A program made the position numbers and the translations under genes. A DNA stretch of 23,255 bases, from assembly GCA_003427395.1 (NCBI GenBank), contig BFEA01000802.1, forward strand, positions 338,024 to 361,278. The letters are read 5' to 3'. The notes beneath the pieces are model-generated. The model was not told the origin of the DNA. It saw nothing but the letters and a program-made list of their open reading frames with translations, and searched no databases. This stretch comes from Chara braunii (Eukaryota > Streptophyta > Charophyceae > Charales > Characeae). Of this stretch, positions 1 through 10,015 are shown piece by piece; positions within the stretch are counted from its first letter, which is position 1; every line of letters begins with the position of its first letter.

Positions 1-9
1 TGTGTCGTG

Positions 10-11
<2 letters not shown>

Positions 12-79
<68 letters not shown>
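12..79. repeat. (GA)n dinucleotide microsatellite
   Basis: An uninterrupted GA run of about 34 units. It ends 12 bases before the stop codon of the receptor-like kinase, so it falls in the 3' flank or 3' UTR of that minus-strand gene, where it would read as CT on the transcript. The reading frames through it (Arg-Glu or Leu-Ser repeats) are artefacts. Confidence 0.97.
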
Positions 80-83
<4 letters not shown>

Positions 84-91
84 GGCTGTCT

Positions 92-2893
92 TCAGTAGCT
101 GGTTTGATCAGGAAAGGTACTTGAAGCCGCTCTAAACATGCACTCATCTTCCCCTGAGACGTCGTGTGNNGGTTCTGCACCATCATCCACAACGTTTTCT
201 AGGTCCACCATCATCACCGTCAGGCCATCCCAACCCACTTCCAGGAACATGCTGTGCATGCGCTGAATGATTTCTCTCATGGCTGGTCTCGACCCATACT
301 CCTCTTGGACGCATTCCCAAGCCAGTCCGAATGTGTTCATCACCATCTTCTTGATCGAATCTCCAGCCACCTGATCCCACAAGCACCGATCGAGTATCGG
401 GTACGGCATCTCCGTACTCCCGCTCTGGACGACTCCCCCTCGAAGGAAAGGCTTCACCCACTCGACGAGCGTCTGCCATCCCAACCCGGACGGAGCCGGG
501 CCCACCACCTTCCTGCCCGTCAANAGCTCCAGAACGAGTACCCCATACGAGTACACATCGTTCTTTTCGGACAGCTCTCCTCTCAGCATGTACTCGGGCG
601 ACATATACCCGAAAGTGCCGCCGATCTGAGAGGTCAGCACGACGTGGTCATGTCCTGTGTCTAATACCCTCTCGCCGATGGCCGCTAATCCGAAATCCGC
701 TACGACGACGTGAAGCTTCTCTCCAGATCCCTCGCCGAGCAGAATGTTGCTGCTCTTGACGTCCCGATGGATAATGGGGGGCCTGGCGGCGTCGTGAAGG
801 TAGCCGAGCCCCTTGGCCACCTGGAAGGCGATGCTCATGCGCTCCAGAAACGTCAGCGGAGGGGATGGATCCTCGACAATTTTGTTTGTCTCCGGCGCTT
901 TTGCATCCTTCCCAGTGATGGCCTTGGGGAACAACCGCCCGTGCAGGCTGCCTCCTCTGAAGAACGGGTACACCAAGATGCAGTGATCGCCCGCGAGGTA
1001 GTACCCGACTAGTCGTACGAGGTTAGCATGATTGAGGCCGCTGAGGGTGTTCACCTCGGCCACAAACTGGCTCCGTTTGGTGTCCGTTAGCTCGCCCGCC
1101 ATCACCCTTACCGCGACCTCCTTGCCGTCGAGCGAGCCCCTGTAAACCTTCCCAAACGCTCCCTTCTCCCCAATTCTTCGACCCTCGCTGAATTTGTCCG
1201 TACATTCCGACAGGACTCTGAAAGCGAACTGCTTGACCCGCGACGGCTTAATTCCCCAGGCGTCCAACACTTCATCTTCCGGTGAAGATGACCTCGCTTG
1301 CTCACCAACTTCCAGAGGACGTGCCGGACCAGCTGGTCGGCGGCGCGCTCTCCGCCGTAGGCAAATCAAGCTGGCAAGGATTACGATGGCGACCACTGTG
1401 CCGGCCACCACAGCTGTTACCAAAACAGTGATGACAGGTCCAGATGCAGGGAGATTGCTTGGTTTTGATTCTACGGCACCTTCAGCTGCGGCGGGAATGC
1501 TTGGTTCCTCTTCTAATACACAGTCTCTGCCAGACCTGTTCAACTGCACTTCAGAAAGCATCCCGTCGTCAGAGCCCAAGTTTAAGTATGTGTCCTCCCC
1601 CACTTCAATCTGCATCAATGCCAGTCCCGTAAGTTTACCCCATGGGTAATCCATCTCGCTAAAAAAACTTCCTACTAGCTGTTCGCATTGTGTGCGGACG
1701 TCTTCACTATAAAGAGTAGTCCCTGCAGTATAAAAGAGATGACACCCGTCTCGAGTGACCACAACGTCATCCCTACGTTGCGTTGTGAGTGGGGAAAAGT
1801 CCATTAGCGCTGTGGGCCTGGTCCCCTCGACGAACGGGCGAAACCCGAACAGCTGGCTCCCATCTGTCTGCGAAAAGTAAAGGCAATTGTTCACAAAGCT
1901 TTGAGATTGGAATATGGCCTCACCAACGTAACTTCCGTCTATGAATCTATCCGGGGATTCCGAATCGCTGTCTAATTCTACATCCGACGGAAGTCCCGAG
2001 CTATCGACCCGAACATATTCGAGTCCAGGGTAACCGCCCCTATCATAAACCAGACGCTCTCCGGAAGGGTCCAAACCGATTTTGTTAATATACTCGAAGG
2101 AAAACGAGGAGGAAGAACAACGGGAGGAGTCAGAAACAGATAAGGACGTGATGCTGCCATCGTGAAAGCCAACATTGTCAGAATCGGAAACGTAGGAGGA
2201 AGGGTAGGCTACGCTCAAGATGAGATGGGTGCCATCTTTCGAAAGGGCCATCCCCATCACGGAAGCCGTCGAATTCGGCCGTTCTGCAATTCTCGACCCG
2301 TTCCGCTCTTCGTAAGACCACAAGTAGGTTAATAATGTTGATTCGTCATCCGCCGAGTCCAATCCCTGTGTTGCACTCGATAAGTTTGCTTTTCTGATCG
2401 ACGTAACGCTGCTGTTTGAGCTGCCGTTTGAGCAGGTCTGCCCGAGGACATAGTACAGCCCTTTCTGAGGCGAAACCACCAGGTTCGCGATCACAGACTT
2501 ACAATCCTGTGTCCGGGATGGATGTGAAGCAACGACCCGTACCGAGTTGTTGATCAAGAGTCCCGGTTCGAGTCCCCATTTGCCTTCGAACGGTGATACG
2601 AACGGAAGAGATGGCGGGGCTGCCGATGTGGGCGCCTGCAGAAGGCGCCCAACCACGTGCGCATGGGAATTCGAGATCACAGCCAACAACGAGAATCTGC
2701 GGGACAGTCCCTCGACCGGACTGTAGCCGCGGAGCATGGCAGCTAAGATCAGGAAAAAGGAGAAGAGGAATACGCGCACCATGAGGAAGCGCACGTGTCC
2801 ACTTCTGATGTCACAGAATGCCGCACGGACGTTCCTTCTCTCGCGAAAACGCATGGTCTTCATCAACCAGTTAGGCGTCATCACATAGTACAT
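92..2893 (-). CDS. Receptor-like Ser/Thr protein kinase with propeller-like ectodomain
   Basis: This is a single-exon, plant-type receptor-like kinase predicted to sit in the plasma membrane. The first Met opens 933 codons, but Met38 (codon at 2780-2782) directly precedes a hydrophobic signal segment (VRVFLFSFFLILAA) and is the likelier start. Residues about 62-484 form a Ser/Asn-rich ectodomain with repeated strand-like blocks such as MALSKDGTHLILSV, IGLDPSGERLVYDRG and VVVTRDGCHLFYTAG, which suggests a beta-propeller (NHL/YVTN type). Residues 487-512 are one membrane span, followed by an Arg-rich stop-transfer. The kinase domain has a glycine loop (IGEKGAFGKVY, 574-584), HRDVKSSN with catalytic Asp711, ADFG with Asp733, and SPE in place of APE. 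The beta-3 lysine of VAVK is Arg596 (VAVRVM, codon AGG at 1106-1108), so activity may be altered. Single Ns at 169-170 and 524 leave three residues undefined. The fold and membrane layout are seen in the sequence; the ligand and pathway are unknown. Confidence 0.9.
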   Translation of the reverse strand: MYYVMTPNWLMKTMRFRERRNVRAAFCDIRSGHVRFLMVRVFLFSFFLILAAMLRGYSPVEGLSRRFSLLAVISNSHAHVVGRLLQAPTSAAPPSLPFVSPFEGKWGLEPGLLINNSVRVVASHPSRTQDCKSVIANLVVSPQKGLYYVLGQTCSNGSSNSSVTSIRKANLSSATQGLDSADDESTLLTYLWSYEERNGSRIAERPNSTASVMGMALSKDGTHLILSVAYPSSYVSDSDNVGFHDGSITSLSVSDSSRCSSSSFSFEYINKIGLDPSGERLVYDRGGYPGLEYVRVDSSGLPSDVELDSDSESPDRFIDGSYVGEAIFQSQSFVNNCLYFSQTDGSQLFGFRPFVEGTRPTALMDFSPLTTQRRDDVVVTRDGCHLFYTAGTTLYSEDVRTQCEQLVGSFFSEMDYPWGKLTGLALMQIEVGEDTYLNLGSDDGMLSEVQLNRSGRDCVLEEEPSIPAAAEGAVESKPSNLPASGPVITVLVTAVVAGTVVAIVILASLICLRRRARRRPAGPARPLEVGEQARSSSPEDEVLDAWGIKPSRVKQFAFRVLSECTDKFSEGRRIGEKGAFGKVYRGSLDGKEVAVRVMAGELTDTKRSQFVAEVNTLSGLNHANLVRLVGYYLAGDHCILVYPFFRGGSLHGRLFPKAITGKDAKAPETNKIVEDPSPPLTFLERMSIAFQVAKGLGYLHDAARPPIIHRDVKSSNILLGEGSGEKLHVVVADFGLAAIGERVLDTGHDHVVLTSQIGGTFGYMSPEYMLRGELSEKNDVYSYGVLVLEXLTGRKVVGPAPSGLGWQTLVEWVKPFLRGGVVQSGSTEMPYPILDRCLWDQVAGDSIKKMVMNTFGLAWECVQEEYGSRPAMREIIQRMHSMFLEVGWDGLTVMMVDLENVVDDGAEXXHDVSGEDECMFRAASSTFPDQTSY

Positions 2894-3950
2894 GGAAGTG
2901 GGGAAAAGAAAGAAGAAAGAAAGAAAAGAAGTCTACTAAAATGAGAACACAAGAGGGGAAACCTACCCTGCGCGGGGATGGGGGACAAGTCACCACATCA
3001 AATCACATCACCATGCACACCATGCACAATCCCGAGCCGTCCCGCTATCAGTGGTGCACACATGGTAGCGATATACGAGCCGAGGGGCTGTTGTGCCCTG
3101 AGCCGTTGATTGCAAAACTGGCCCATGAGCCCTTCATTGCCACGTACCAGGGAGTGGAAGTAAACTGTTTGTAAAAAAAAAAAAAATCGTTAAAAAAAAG
3201 AAAAGCAAATTGTTGACACGAGCTGATTAACTAGGGATCCGCGTTCTTGCCGAGCGCTGTTAATTCAGGAATAAACGTTCTTCCCCGCCCGGCCGTTGAT
3301 CATGGTCCGAGTGTAATGCGGCAGGTCACGGTGACGTACAAAGATTACGCCTCAGCTCCCTGCCGCGGGAAACCGGGCATGACAAGTGGCAGAGATAAGT
3401 TCTTCGTCGATACAAAATCTTTCCTGCATGACAAGTGACCAAGGCTTCTCTGCGTCAGGCCGTGCATTACTCTTACCGGCAGGGATGGACTGCGGCTTCG
3501 CATGCAACCTATCAACGAGGCTCCGACGCCGTCACAGCCTCATGGGGGAGGGGCAAGGGAACGGAGTAACCGTAACAGAGTACCCTTGTGGAAGGTACTG
3601 TGGAAAACTGGAAATGCTTCAACCTGGTCACGCGGTGGCTCATATGGCCTGGGCAGGCTGTGGTAATGTCACCTTCTATGACCCAAGTCGCACTCTTGAA
3701 TGTTAGGTCTACCTGGAGTATTGCACCCTTTGGCGTGCGAACAGTCCAGGAGCTTTTTAGACCTGGGGACCCACGGTAGGGTCAGGAGGGGTCCTATGGA
3801 AATGAGTGGTCCTCTGTCTCTTTCTATCCAAAAGTAGATTGTGCTTTGATGCCAGGTTGGTCTGGCAGGTGGTGTGAAGTAGTAAAGCCTCAAATCTTGT
3901 GTTTCAGCCGGGCTTGTCTGGCTACGGACTCGAGACTCAGAACCGGGGCA
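2894..3950. other. Upstream flank of the kinase gene, no gene seen
   Basis: On the kinase coding strand, the first 45 bases before the start are pyrimidine-rich (CTTT repeats), as in many 5' leaders. The rest contains short A-runs (3172-3185) and frames of at most about 106 codons with no recognisable protein. The promoter must lie here if the gene is live, but I cannot point to a TATA box or other element with confidence. Confidence 0.5.
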
Positions 3951-4037
3951 AGGTCCCACTTGCGCAAATTAGGAGATTTCGGCCGTTGATCTTTGCTATC
4001 TACGGTCAGTATCTCTTAATTCGTGCAAGTGGGACCT
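3951..4037. repeat. Small foldback (inverted repeat)
   Basis: The arms 3951-3976 and 4012-4037 are inverted copies of 26 bases with 3 mismatches (core AGGTCCCACTTG), separated by 35 bases. The symmetry continues weakly outward through CCGGGG-type sequence. It could be a short MITE or a foldback left by a larger element. No target duplication was identified. Confidence 0.7.
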
Positions 4038-4250
4038 AGCCCCCGGGGTTGAATTGTGAGGTCCTCGGCCTCTTATATGTGTTTCTTTTAATTAAAAAAA
4101 AAAAAGAAAAAGGAAGGGAAGGAAGCGGTGTAGATCAACTCTAGGAACTTTTTTTGGAGTCTTAGAGTACCGGAGCTAGACCCAATTTCTATCCAAAGTC
4201 CTTTTCCTGTCTTTTGCTGCCAACCTGCTTTTCGACCGGGCGTCCAAGCC

Positions 4251-4664
4251 TAAGGGCATACTCACACGGCGACCCCAAATCCGCAAAATATGAGGATTTG
4301 GGAAGGGCCTATTTGAGGTTTTGGGCATGGTTCACGTCACACTGCTGTACCTTTTCAGATAGGACAAGGTCGCGGCCGTCTGGAGAAATGGGGATTTGGT
4401 ACTTGCCTGGTCACAAGGCGCCATCCACCAATTGTGCAAGAACTTTTGTGAACGAATTTTTGTCAATTTTTGAAAGAAATGCAAAAAAAAAAAAAGGGAA
4501 TTTGTGGTCACCTCCAGAGGTGACCGCAAAATCCCTTGCCCCAGGCCGCTCACAAATGGGCACTGGAATAGTACATTTGCGAATTTGGTAGATCCGTGTG
4601 ACCGGCATTTTCCCCTTTTTTTTGGGATTTTGGGATTATAGGTCCCCGTGTGAGTATGCCCTAA
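4251..4664. mobile_element. MITE with TAA target duplication (copy 1)
   Basis: A 408-bp non-coding element (4254-4661) flanked by TAA on both sides. Its terminal inverted repeats begin GGGCATACTCACACGG and differ at one position (GCGACC against GGGACC) over the first 22 bases. It contains a perfect internal palindrome near 4505-4524 (GGTCACCTC-CA-GAGGTGACC), A-runs and no transposase. A TNA three-base duplication with GGG-starting ends is what PIF/Harbinger-derived MITEs show, so I favour that superfamily; this is inference. A related copy lies at about 10200-10671. Confidence 0.75.
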
Positions 4665-4683
4665 GCCTTCGAGTGACAATTCT

Positions 4684-4710
4684 CACTTTTTTTTTTTTTT
4701 TTTTTTTTTT
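4684..4710. repeat. Poly-T tract
   Basis: A run of about 24 T starting just after the MITE. Read on the minus strand it is a poly-A run and could be the tail of a retroposed sequence whose body lies at higher coordinates. No target duplication was found to confirm that. Confidence 0.6.
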
Positions 4711-5105
4711 AATTTGAAAACGAGCAAAAGAGGCCGGGGACCTCACATCTCCACCCGGTGTTATCCCGGCAGCATCAGCCGGTTTCGCTTACAGCCCAAG
4801 GCTGAGACTACTTGAATCATCAGACTTTATCCAGCCTATGCTCCTTGTCTAAACTACAATCCATGAGTTAACTATGCTAATATAGCCAATCCGAATAGAA
4901 GAGCAACCCAGGCATATAAAAAATTTAGCAGACAACACTACAGATTCTTCTAGACTTCCTCCCTAGATGTGAACACTCGTTAACCTATCAACACTGATTG
5001 GACTGTGGCCTAACAGCGGCCTGAATCATAAAGCTGGTGCAAAAGGAGCCTATTACAGCGGCTCCTATAGCATCATCCTTCTCTCAGTAACCAGTCGGCA
5101 AAGAT
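4711..5105. other. Unassigned non-coding stretch
   Basis: About 395 bases between two poly-T tracts. No frame, RNA gene or repeat could be supported. It might be the 3' part of the older LINE copy separated by a later insertion, but no sequence in it proves this. Confidence 0.4.
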
Positions 5106-5310
5106 CTTTTTTTTTTTTTTTTTTTTTTGAAGGCCCTTGTGCAAGACCTCTATCCTGGTGGTGGTAGGAGAACCACCGGGATTGAGGCTTTGCCTAGCGG
5201 GCCGCTCACCTGCTGGAAACCGGGTCCAGAGTCCCTTAAAGTACATCTTTGCAAAACAACACATCAATGCAGTGATGCCAATGTGCTGGAAACCGGGTCC
5301 AGCGTCCCAT
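5106..5310 (-). repeat. Possible retroposed (SINE-like) 3' end with A-tail
   Basis: On the minus strand, a GC-rich segment with a small GGTGGT/ACCACC hairpin ends in 22 consecutive A (plus 5107-5128, T), as a SINE or LINE 3' end would. A 25-base direct repeat, TGCTGGAAACCGGGTCCAG plus six more bases, occurs at 5211-5235 and 5284-5308 with one mismatch. No A or B box is convincing. The tail could instead belong to the LINE at 5900-8585. Confidence 0.35.
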
Positions 5311-5389
5311 AATCAATCTACTCTTCCCTACCTAGCCTGCCCCACAGTCCGGTATTGGGGGCGAGGGGCACCGGGGGGCACCAGTGGAG

Positions 5390-5870
5390 TCTCCCTCCCT
5401 CCCTCCCCTAGCCTCAGCCAACCACCTATTATCCTCTGCTATCCTCTTGGCGCCTATTGTGTCTGGCACATCTGTAATAGCAAGTGTTTGCAAGTGTTTG
5501 GAAACAACTGAAACAAACTTGGAACAACTGGAGCAACTGCAAAAAACTGGAAGGACTGGAAAAAACAAAGAGCAATGAAAGAGCGAAGAGCAACAGAAAA
5601 CAGGCTGAAAAACCAGGCTGAACTAAGCTGAACCAGGCTGCTCTGAGCTGCACTGAAATCTGCTGCAGTACAGGCTGGAAGGACTGGAAGAGCAACAAAG
5701 AGCAACAAAGAGCAACAGAAAACAGGCTGAGAAACCAGGCTGAACTAGGCTGCTCTGAGCTGCGCTGACCTCCCTCCCTCCCCTAGCCTCAGCTAACCAA
5801 AACAAAGGGCACTCGAAGAGCGACAGAAAACAGGCTGAAAACCAGGCTTCTCTGAGCTGTGCTGAACTCT
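5390..5870. repeat. Imperfect repeat block (AACAGGCTG units)
   Basis: A module containing GAGCAACAGAAAACAGGCTG then an ACCAGGCTG...CTCTGAGCTG section occurs three times, at about 5588-5653, 5709-5768 and 5817-5863, with smaller GAGCAACAAA and AACTGGA units between. A CTCCCTCCCTCCCCTAGCC segment occurs at about 5392 and again at about 5769. The strand is strongly purine-rich. It lies just downstream of the minus-strand LINE ORF2, so it may be part of that element's 3' UTR. Confidence 0.7.
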
Positions 5871-6112
5871 GTTTCACAGCTGAAGTATTCTGAGACTTTC
5901 TGGACGCTTCTCAGTCTGAGCCTATGCAGGCGGCAAGGTTTCTGCTAAGGACAGTGGATGGGGTGGGAATGGATCTGCGAAGTCCTGGGCGGGACGTAAC
6001 AGGGAGCCGGGGTCTATCTTGGTCCAGTCGTGAAAGATCAACTGATAGTCCCTTATTATTTCTGCCTGGGGTTCCCCTCGTGCTTCTCTCTCTGTCCGGC
6101 GACCGGTCCACT

Positions 6113-8585
6113 TTACTGTTGCCACCCATTCCTCCCTTCCCCCCCCAGCCAATCCATGCAGAAGGTAGCGATGATCCGGTTCATGTCTCCCCAGGAGGAC
6201 GTTTGGTCGAGCTTGTCTTTAGTTTTCTTCCATTGTGCCGCCAGCTCATAATGAATCAATGTCCGAATTTGATCCATCGCCTCTCCGTCCTCCACCCATG
6301 CTCCCTCTAACTCCAAACAACATCTTCTCCACCATATAGTCCATAGCACACTCCGTCTACCCAGATTGAACATGTTCTCCTCAAATGTCTTCCCCCCTAT
6401 TGGAGGGAAATGTCCCAAAAGTATGGCCCTCCACTCTCATGGCCATACTGCGCCGGGAACTATGTGTCGCCAGATTCTATCCCAACTTCTCCACAGTAGT
6501 ACCGACGCGGGACATTGGAGGAAAATGTGTTCAATGGTTTCGGCCCGTCTCCCCCCAGGGTAACTTTGGAGACATCGATGACACCATGGCAGTGCCTTCC
6601 CTTGTTGCTCCAGGTGGGTGTGGTCTATCAGCCAATCCTTAGTTGGTAGACACCTGTGTTCTACTTGCCACTGGAGGGCGGAAATTTTGGTGGGTCTTTT
6701 GTTGTGCTGAGCAAACCAGCGTATGGGCTTCAGTAGATGGCGATCCACATTGAGGTGGCGGTACCATCTATCTTCTATACGATCCCGAAGTCTCCATTTC
6801 GGTCTGAGCATACGGTAGGCCTTGGATTTTAAGTTTCGTAGTGTCAGTGTTTTTGCCTCCCCCTTCCTGGGTGGAATGTTCATGGTCCACCGCCACTCCT
6901 CAGGGTCCAGGGGGAGGTCTTCGATTGGGACCATTGGGTGGTACACCCTCTGGTGACTTCCATCAGTAATGACCCTGATGCGATACACCTCATTCTGCTT
7001 CTTCCAAATGAAGGGTTGGTGGTTGCACCTTAGTCCATCATCGTTTAGAATGGAGAAGACTTCAACTAGTATATGTGATTAATTAGCTAGGTGCACATCC
7101 CCTACATCCCCCTCGTGGTCAGGTAGCCCCACCCAATCATCTTCTCTTGCACCGGGGCCTTTCCTGAGGGTAATGTACCAGTGGAGAGGGAAGTTGTCAA
7201 TCAACTCGTTGAGTGCTCTCTCAGTGAAGTGGCAGTATCGCAGGGTTGCTCTTATCCTGTCCGTGCTTTTCCAATTTCTTTCCTCTGCATCCCAGAGATC
7301 CCCAACCCTTCAGATCTCGTGTTTCACCCACCCTTTCCATGGGGAATCTGAAGCGCATCATATCCGCCCTCCCGGGTCCATTATTAATCGGTTGCCGAAT
7401 AAGGGCTGCCTAAATATTTCTTCCCACCTCTCAAGCGCGGGTCGGTCAGGGGGCGGGAGCTTCCTGCATGTACGAATGAGGCGTACCCAGTATTTGTCCG
7501 TGGGGTCACCATTCCTGTACTTCTTGGGTATCCTCCAGTACCTGTCTTCCAACCATATGCGGGGGTCAATTTCCGGTGGAGATTCTGGAGCGAGGTCTGA
7601 AATCTGTGTCAGGTCGAGGGGAACCCATGGCGACGTAGGTGAAAAGATGATGGGTTGAAGCCAGCGAATAGAGAGGGCCTGGAATTGCGTGGTTGGGTCT
7701 ATGATACCCTATCCGTCCCTGTTCTTGGGTTGAATCACCGAATCCCATGCTACACGGCTTATGGCGTGGGTATTATTGCTGACGCCCCTCCATAGGAAGG
7801 CCGCAAGTTGTTGTTCCAGTACTTTAAGCCCTCCGTTACTCATGGGCCATAGGACGGCTTTGTACCATAGAGTGGCCAAGACCACATTATTAATGGCGAG
7901 CGTCCACCCAAAGATTGATGTTCGTTTGTTGTTCCATTTTTCCAGCTTAATTTGTGCTGGTCCTGTTATCCATTTATTATTGGATGATGGTCTACCTCTG
8001 GCGGTAATTAATGCCCCCAGAATTCTCAAGGGGTTTTCCGGAGGGAGCCACGTGATACGTGGGTGTTCCGGAGGTCTGCCCCCTTGGTGATGCAGCCACC
8101 AGCCCATGGTCTTTTGTCCCCAGTTAACAGACATGTCTGACAGGCAACAAAGTTTGTTCATGAGTTGCTGAATTTCCTTTATATTGGCCTCGATTGCATC
8201 CCACTAATATGGTCAGGTCATCAGCAAATAGAGAACAGATAGGTATCGCCTCCTCGGGGATGTTTGAAATCGCAATACGTGTGAGGTCTTTGTTCTGTCT
8301 CAGATTAGCTGATAGCACTTCCATGATTACAAGGAAGAGGTAGGGGGCGATAGGGTCCCCTTCTTACTGACCGTTGGAGTTCAAAGGGGGGTGCCACAGA
8401 GCCATTGATTTGGACGCAAGTGGTGGCGTTTTTATGGAGGATCTTAACCCTGCGCCGGAAGGAGGGTCCAAAATTCATTCTTTCTAAGCACATATCTAAA
8501 AACTCCCAATCCACGTGGTCGTAGGCTTTTTCGAAGGCCAGTTGGCATAGATGAAGTTCATTTGAGGAGATATTGAAGCGCAACA
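6113..8585 (-). pseudogene. LINE (L1-like) ORF2 fragment A: RT to zf-RVT, decayed
   Basis: This is the C-terminal two thirds of a non-LTR retrotransposon ORF2, truncated at its 5' end. It starts inside the reverse transcriptase at motif A (AFEKAYDHVDWEFL, about 8540). It continues, after a small frameshift near 8365, with EGDPIAPYLF and the catalytic FADDL (about 8225-8240). A second frameshift near 8203 moves to one frame that runs to 6113. That frame carries five premature stops (at 7709, 7358, 7310, 7079 and 6437) with good coding similarity on both sides of each. Near the end is a zf-RVT knuckle, C-X2-C-X14-H-X4-C (CHRC...HIFLQC), with a longer spacer than the usual seven or eight residues, and a LINE-like tail (VLWTIWWRR). 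The upstream endonuclease and ORF1 are absent. It is a dead copy. Confidence 0.88.
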
Positions 8586-8589
8586 ACTG

Positions 8590-9965
8590 TTACAGGCCCA
8601 GGTTTTGGAGAACCAGTGCCGGTTCTTCAAGGACTGTGGGCGAGGAGATAGCCAGTCAATCCGGATACATTGCCTGATCAGTGCCTGGATAGTTGAAACC
8701 TGGCTTTGGAAGGAGAGTTCTTCCTGCTGGAAAGTAGCCTTGTTGCGGGCCTTCCACAAGACCTCCATATTACACCTCTGCAGGCCCACGCCATATAAGG
8801 CCATCTTGATGATAGATCACAGTGTTCTTTTGTCAACCCGTAGAGGGACCACTCCTGGTCCAAAGAAAGTTACCGTCCACAATAGTCTTCCATCTGGTTC
8901 TCCACCACTCCCATACTTGTGCTGAAAAGGGACAGTATAGCCAAATATGGGAAGCAATTTCCCAGCCCCACCTACAACGTGCACACCGTTTGGATACGTC
9001 CATCCCTTTAGTAGTGAGCCATACCGCTGAACGGGTCACCAATAGGAGTTGTAGCCAAACGAGGCTGGCTTGCTTTTGAGAAAACATGGTTCTTAGGGGT
9101 TTCCAGTGTCCAAACAGGTCGAGATTGCCCAATACAAAGCTTGGTTCTTTAGATAACCTCTCTGAGGCTGTTACTACTGGCTGTTTTTTAACAGCGGATC
9201 TTAAGATTTGGACCCCCACCTTTGTAGAGTAAGAAACTAAGAGTATCAGAGATTGTGGCCCAGTAATGTCTCGCCAGCCATATAACAGTGGTTCCACCTG
9301 ACGTCTCTCTGCATTATCCGTCCACAAGGTGGTCATTGTTCCTTTCTGTGGTGTACTCTGCCAGACTCTGCATTCCACTAAGCCTACAAATGTATCTATT
9401 ACTCTATCCTCTGTTTGGGTGAGGGTTGGGTTGGGAGAAGTTCCGATTTTCCCCGTCCAGACTTCCACTCTGATACCCTCAGGGAGTTCAGGCCCAATAA
9501 TCCTAAAAATCTCCCTCCTGTCATCCAGATCCCGTACCCAGGCCCCCTGCCCATGTTCCGCCGAAACAGGTAGCAACGATTTCCAATAAGAAGGAATGGC
9601 ATTGCGAAGTTTATCATAGTTAGCTTCCACTAGTCTTAGCCGATAGAGTTTGGTTTTGAGCTGATTTAAATTCAGCCAATCCTCCCTCGGAGCATCCCAA
9701 ATGTCTTTAATATGAACTACCCCCCTTTCTACCCAGGCGTTCCTGAAGGCACCGGACTGCCATCTGCTTTAAAGCAGCGGCCATCCGGGTGACTAATATA
9801 TGGATTCTCAAACAATAATTGATTTAATACTTCCCTCCTAGTTTCAGGGGGCCTAAGATTAACAGTTCTCACTTTTGAAAAATTTGAGAGGGCCGTCTGT
9901 AGAGAGCAGACAACAAAGCGAGCGGACACGTGACTCAACCTATTCTCCATGTGAAAAGCACCCAA
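8590..9965 (-). pseudogene. LINE ORF2 fragment B: post-RT region and zf-RVT
   Basis: A second ORF2 remnant in the same orientation, covering only the part after the reverse transcriptase. The first piece (9965 to about 9760) contains LFENPYISHPDGRCF, equivalent to LFGNRLIMDPGGRI in fragment A. A frameshift near 9755 leads into a 265-codon open stretch ending at 8833, extended upstream by WVERGVVHIKDIWDAPREDW. It holds a canonical zf-RVT knuckle C-X2-C-X8-H-X4-C (CARCRWGWEIASHIWLYC). Another frameshift near 8870 and one in-frame TGA lead to the tail with WKARNKATFQ at about 8740. It differs clearly from fragment A, so the two are separate family members. It ends abruptly at the start of fragment A. 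Confidence 0.85.
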
Positions 9966-10015
9966 AGAAAAGGACTATCACGGGGACCAAAAGTCTAAAA
10001 AATACCCAGCCAAAA

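Noticed and set aside
183-2175. Several frames of 60-151 codons on both strands inside 92-2893
   Set aside because: They lie inside the kinase gene in other frames and have no domain content; the kinase motifs fix the coding strand and frame.
5924-6310. 128-codon plus-strand frame and neighbours to 6642
   Set aside because: Antisense to the LINE ORF2 C-terminal region, which is supported by zf-RVT and LINE motifs.
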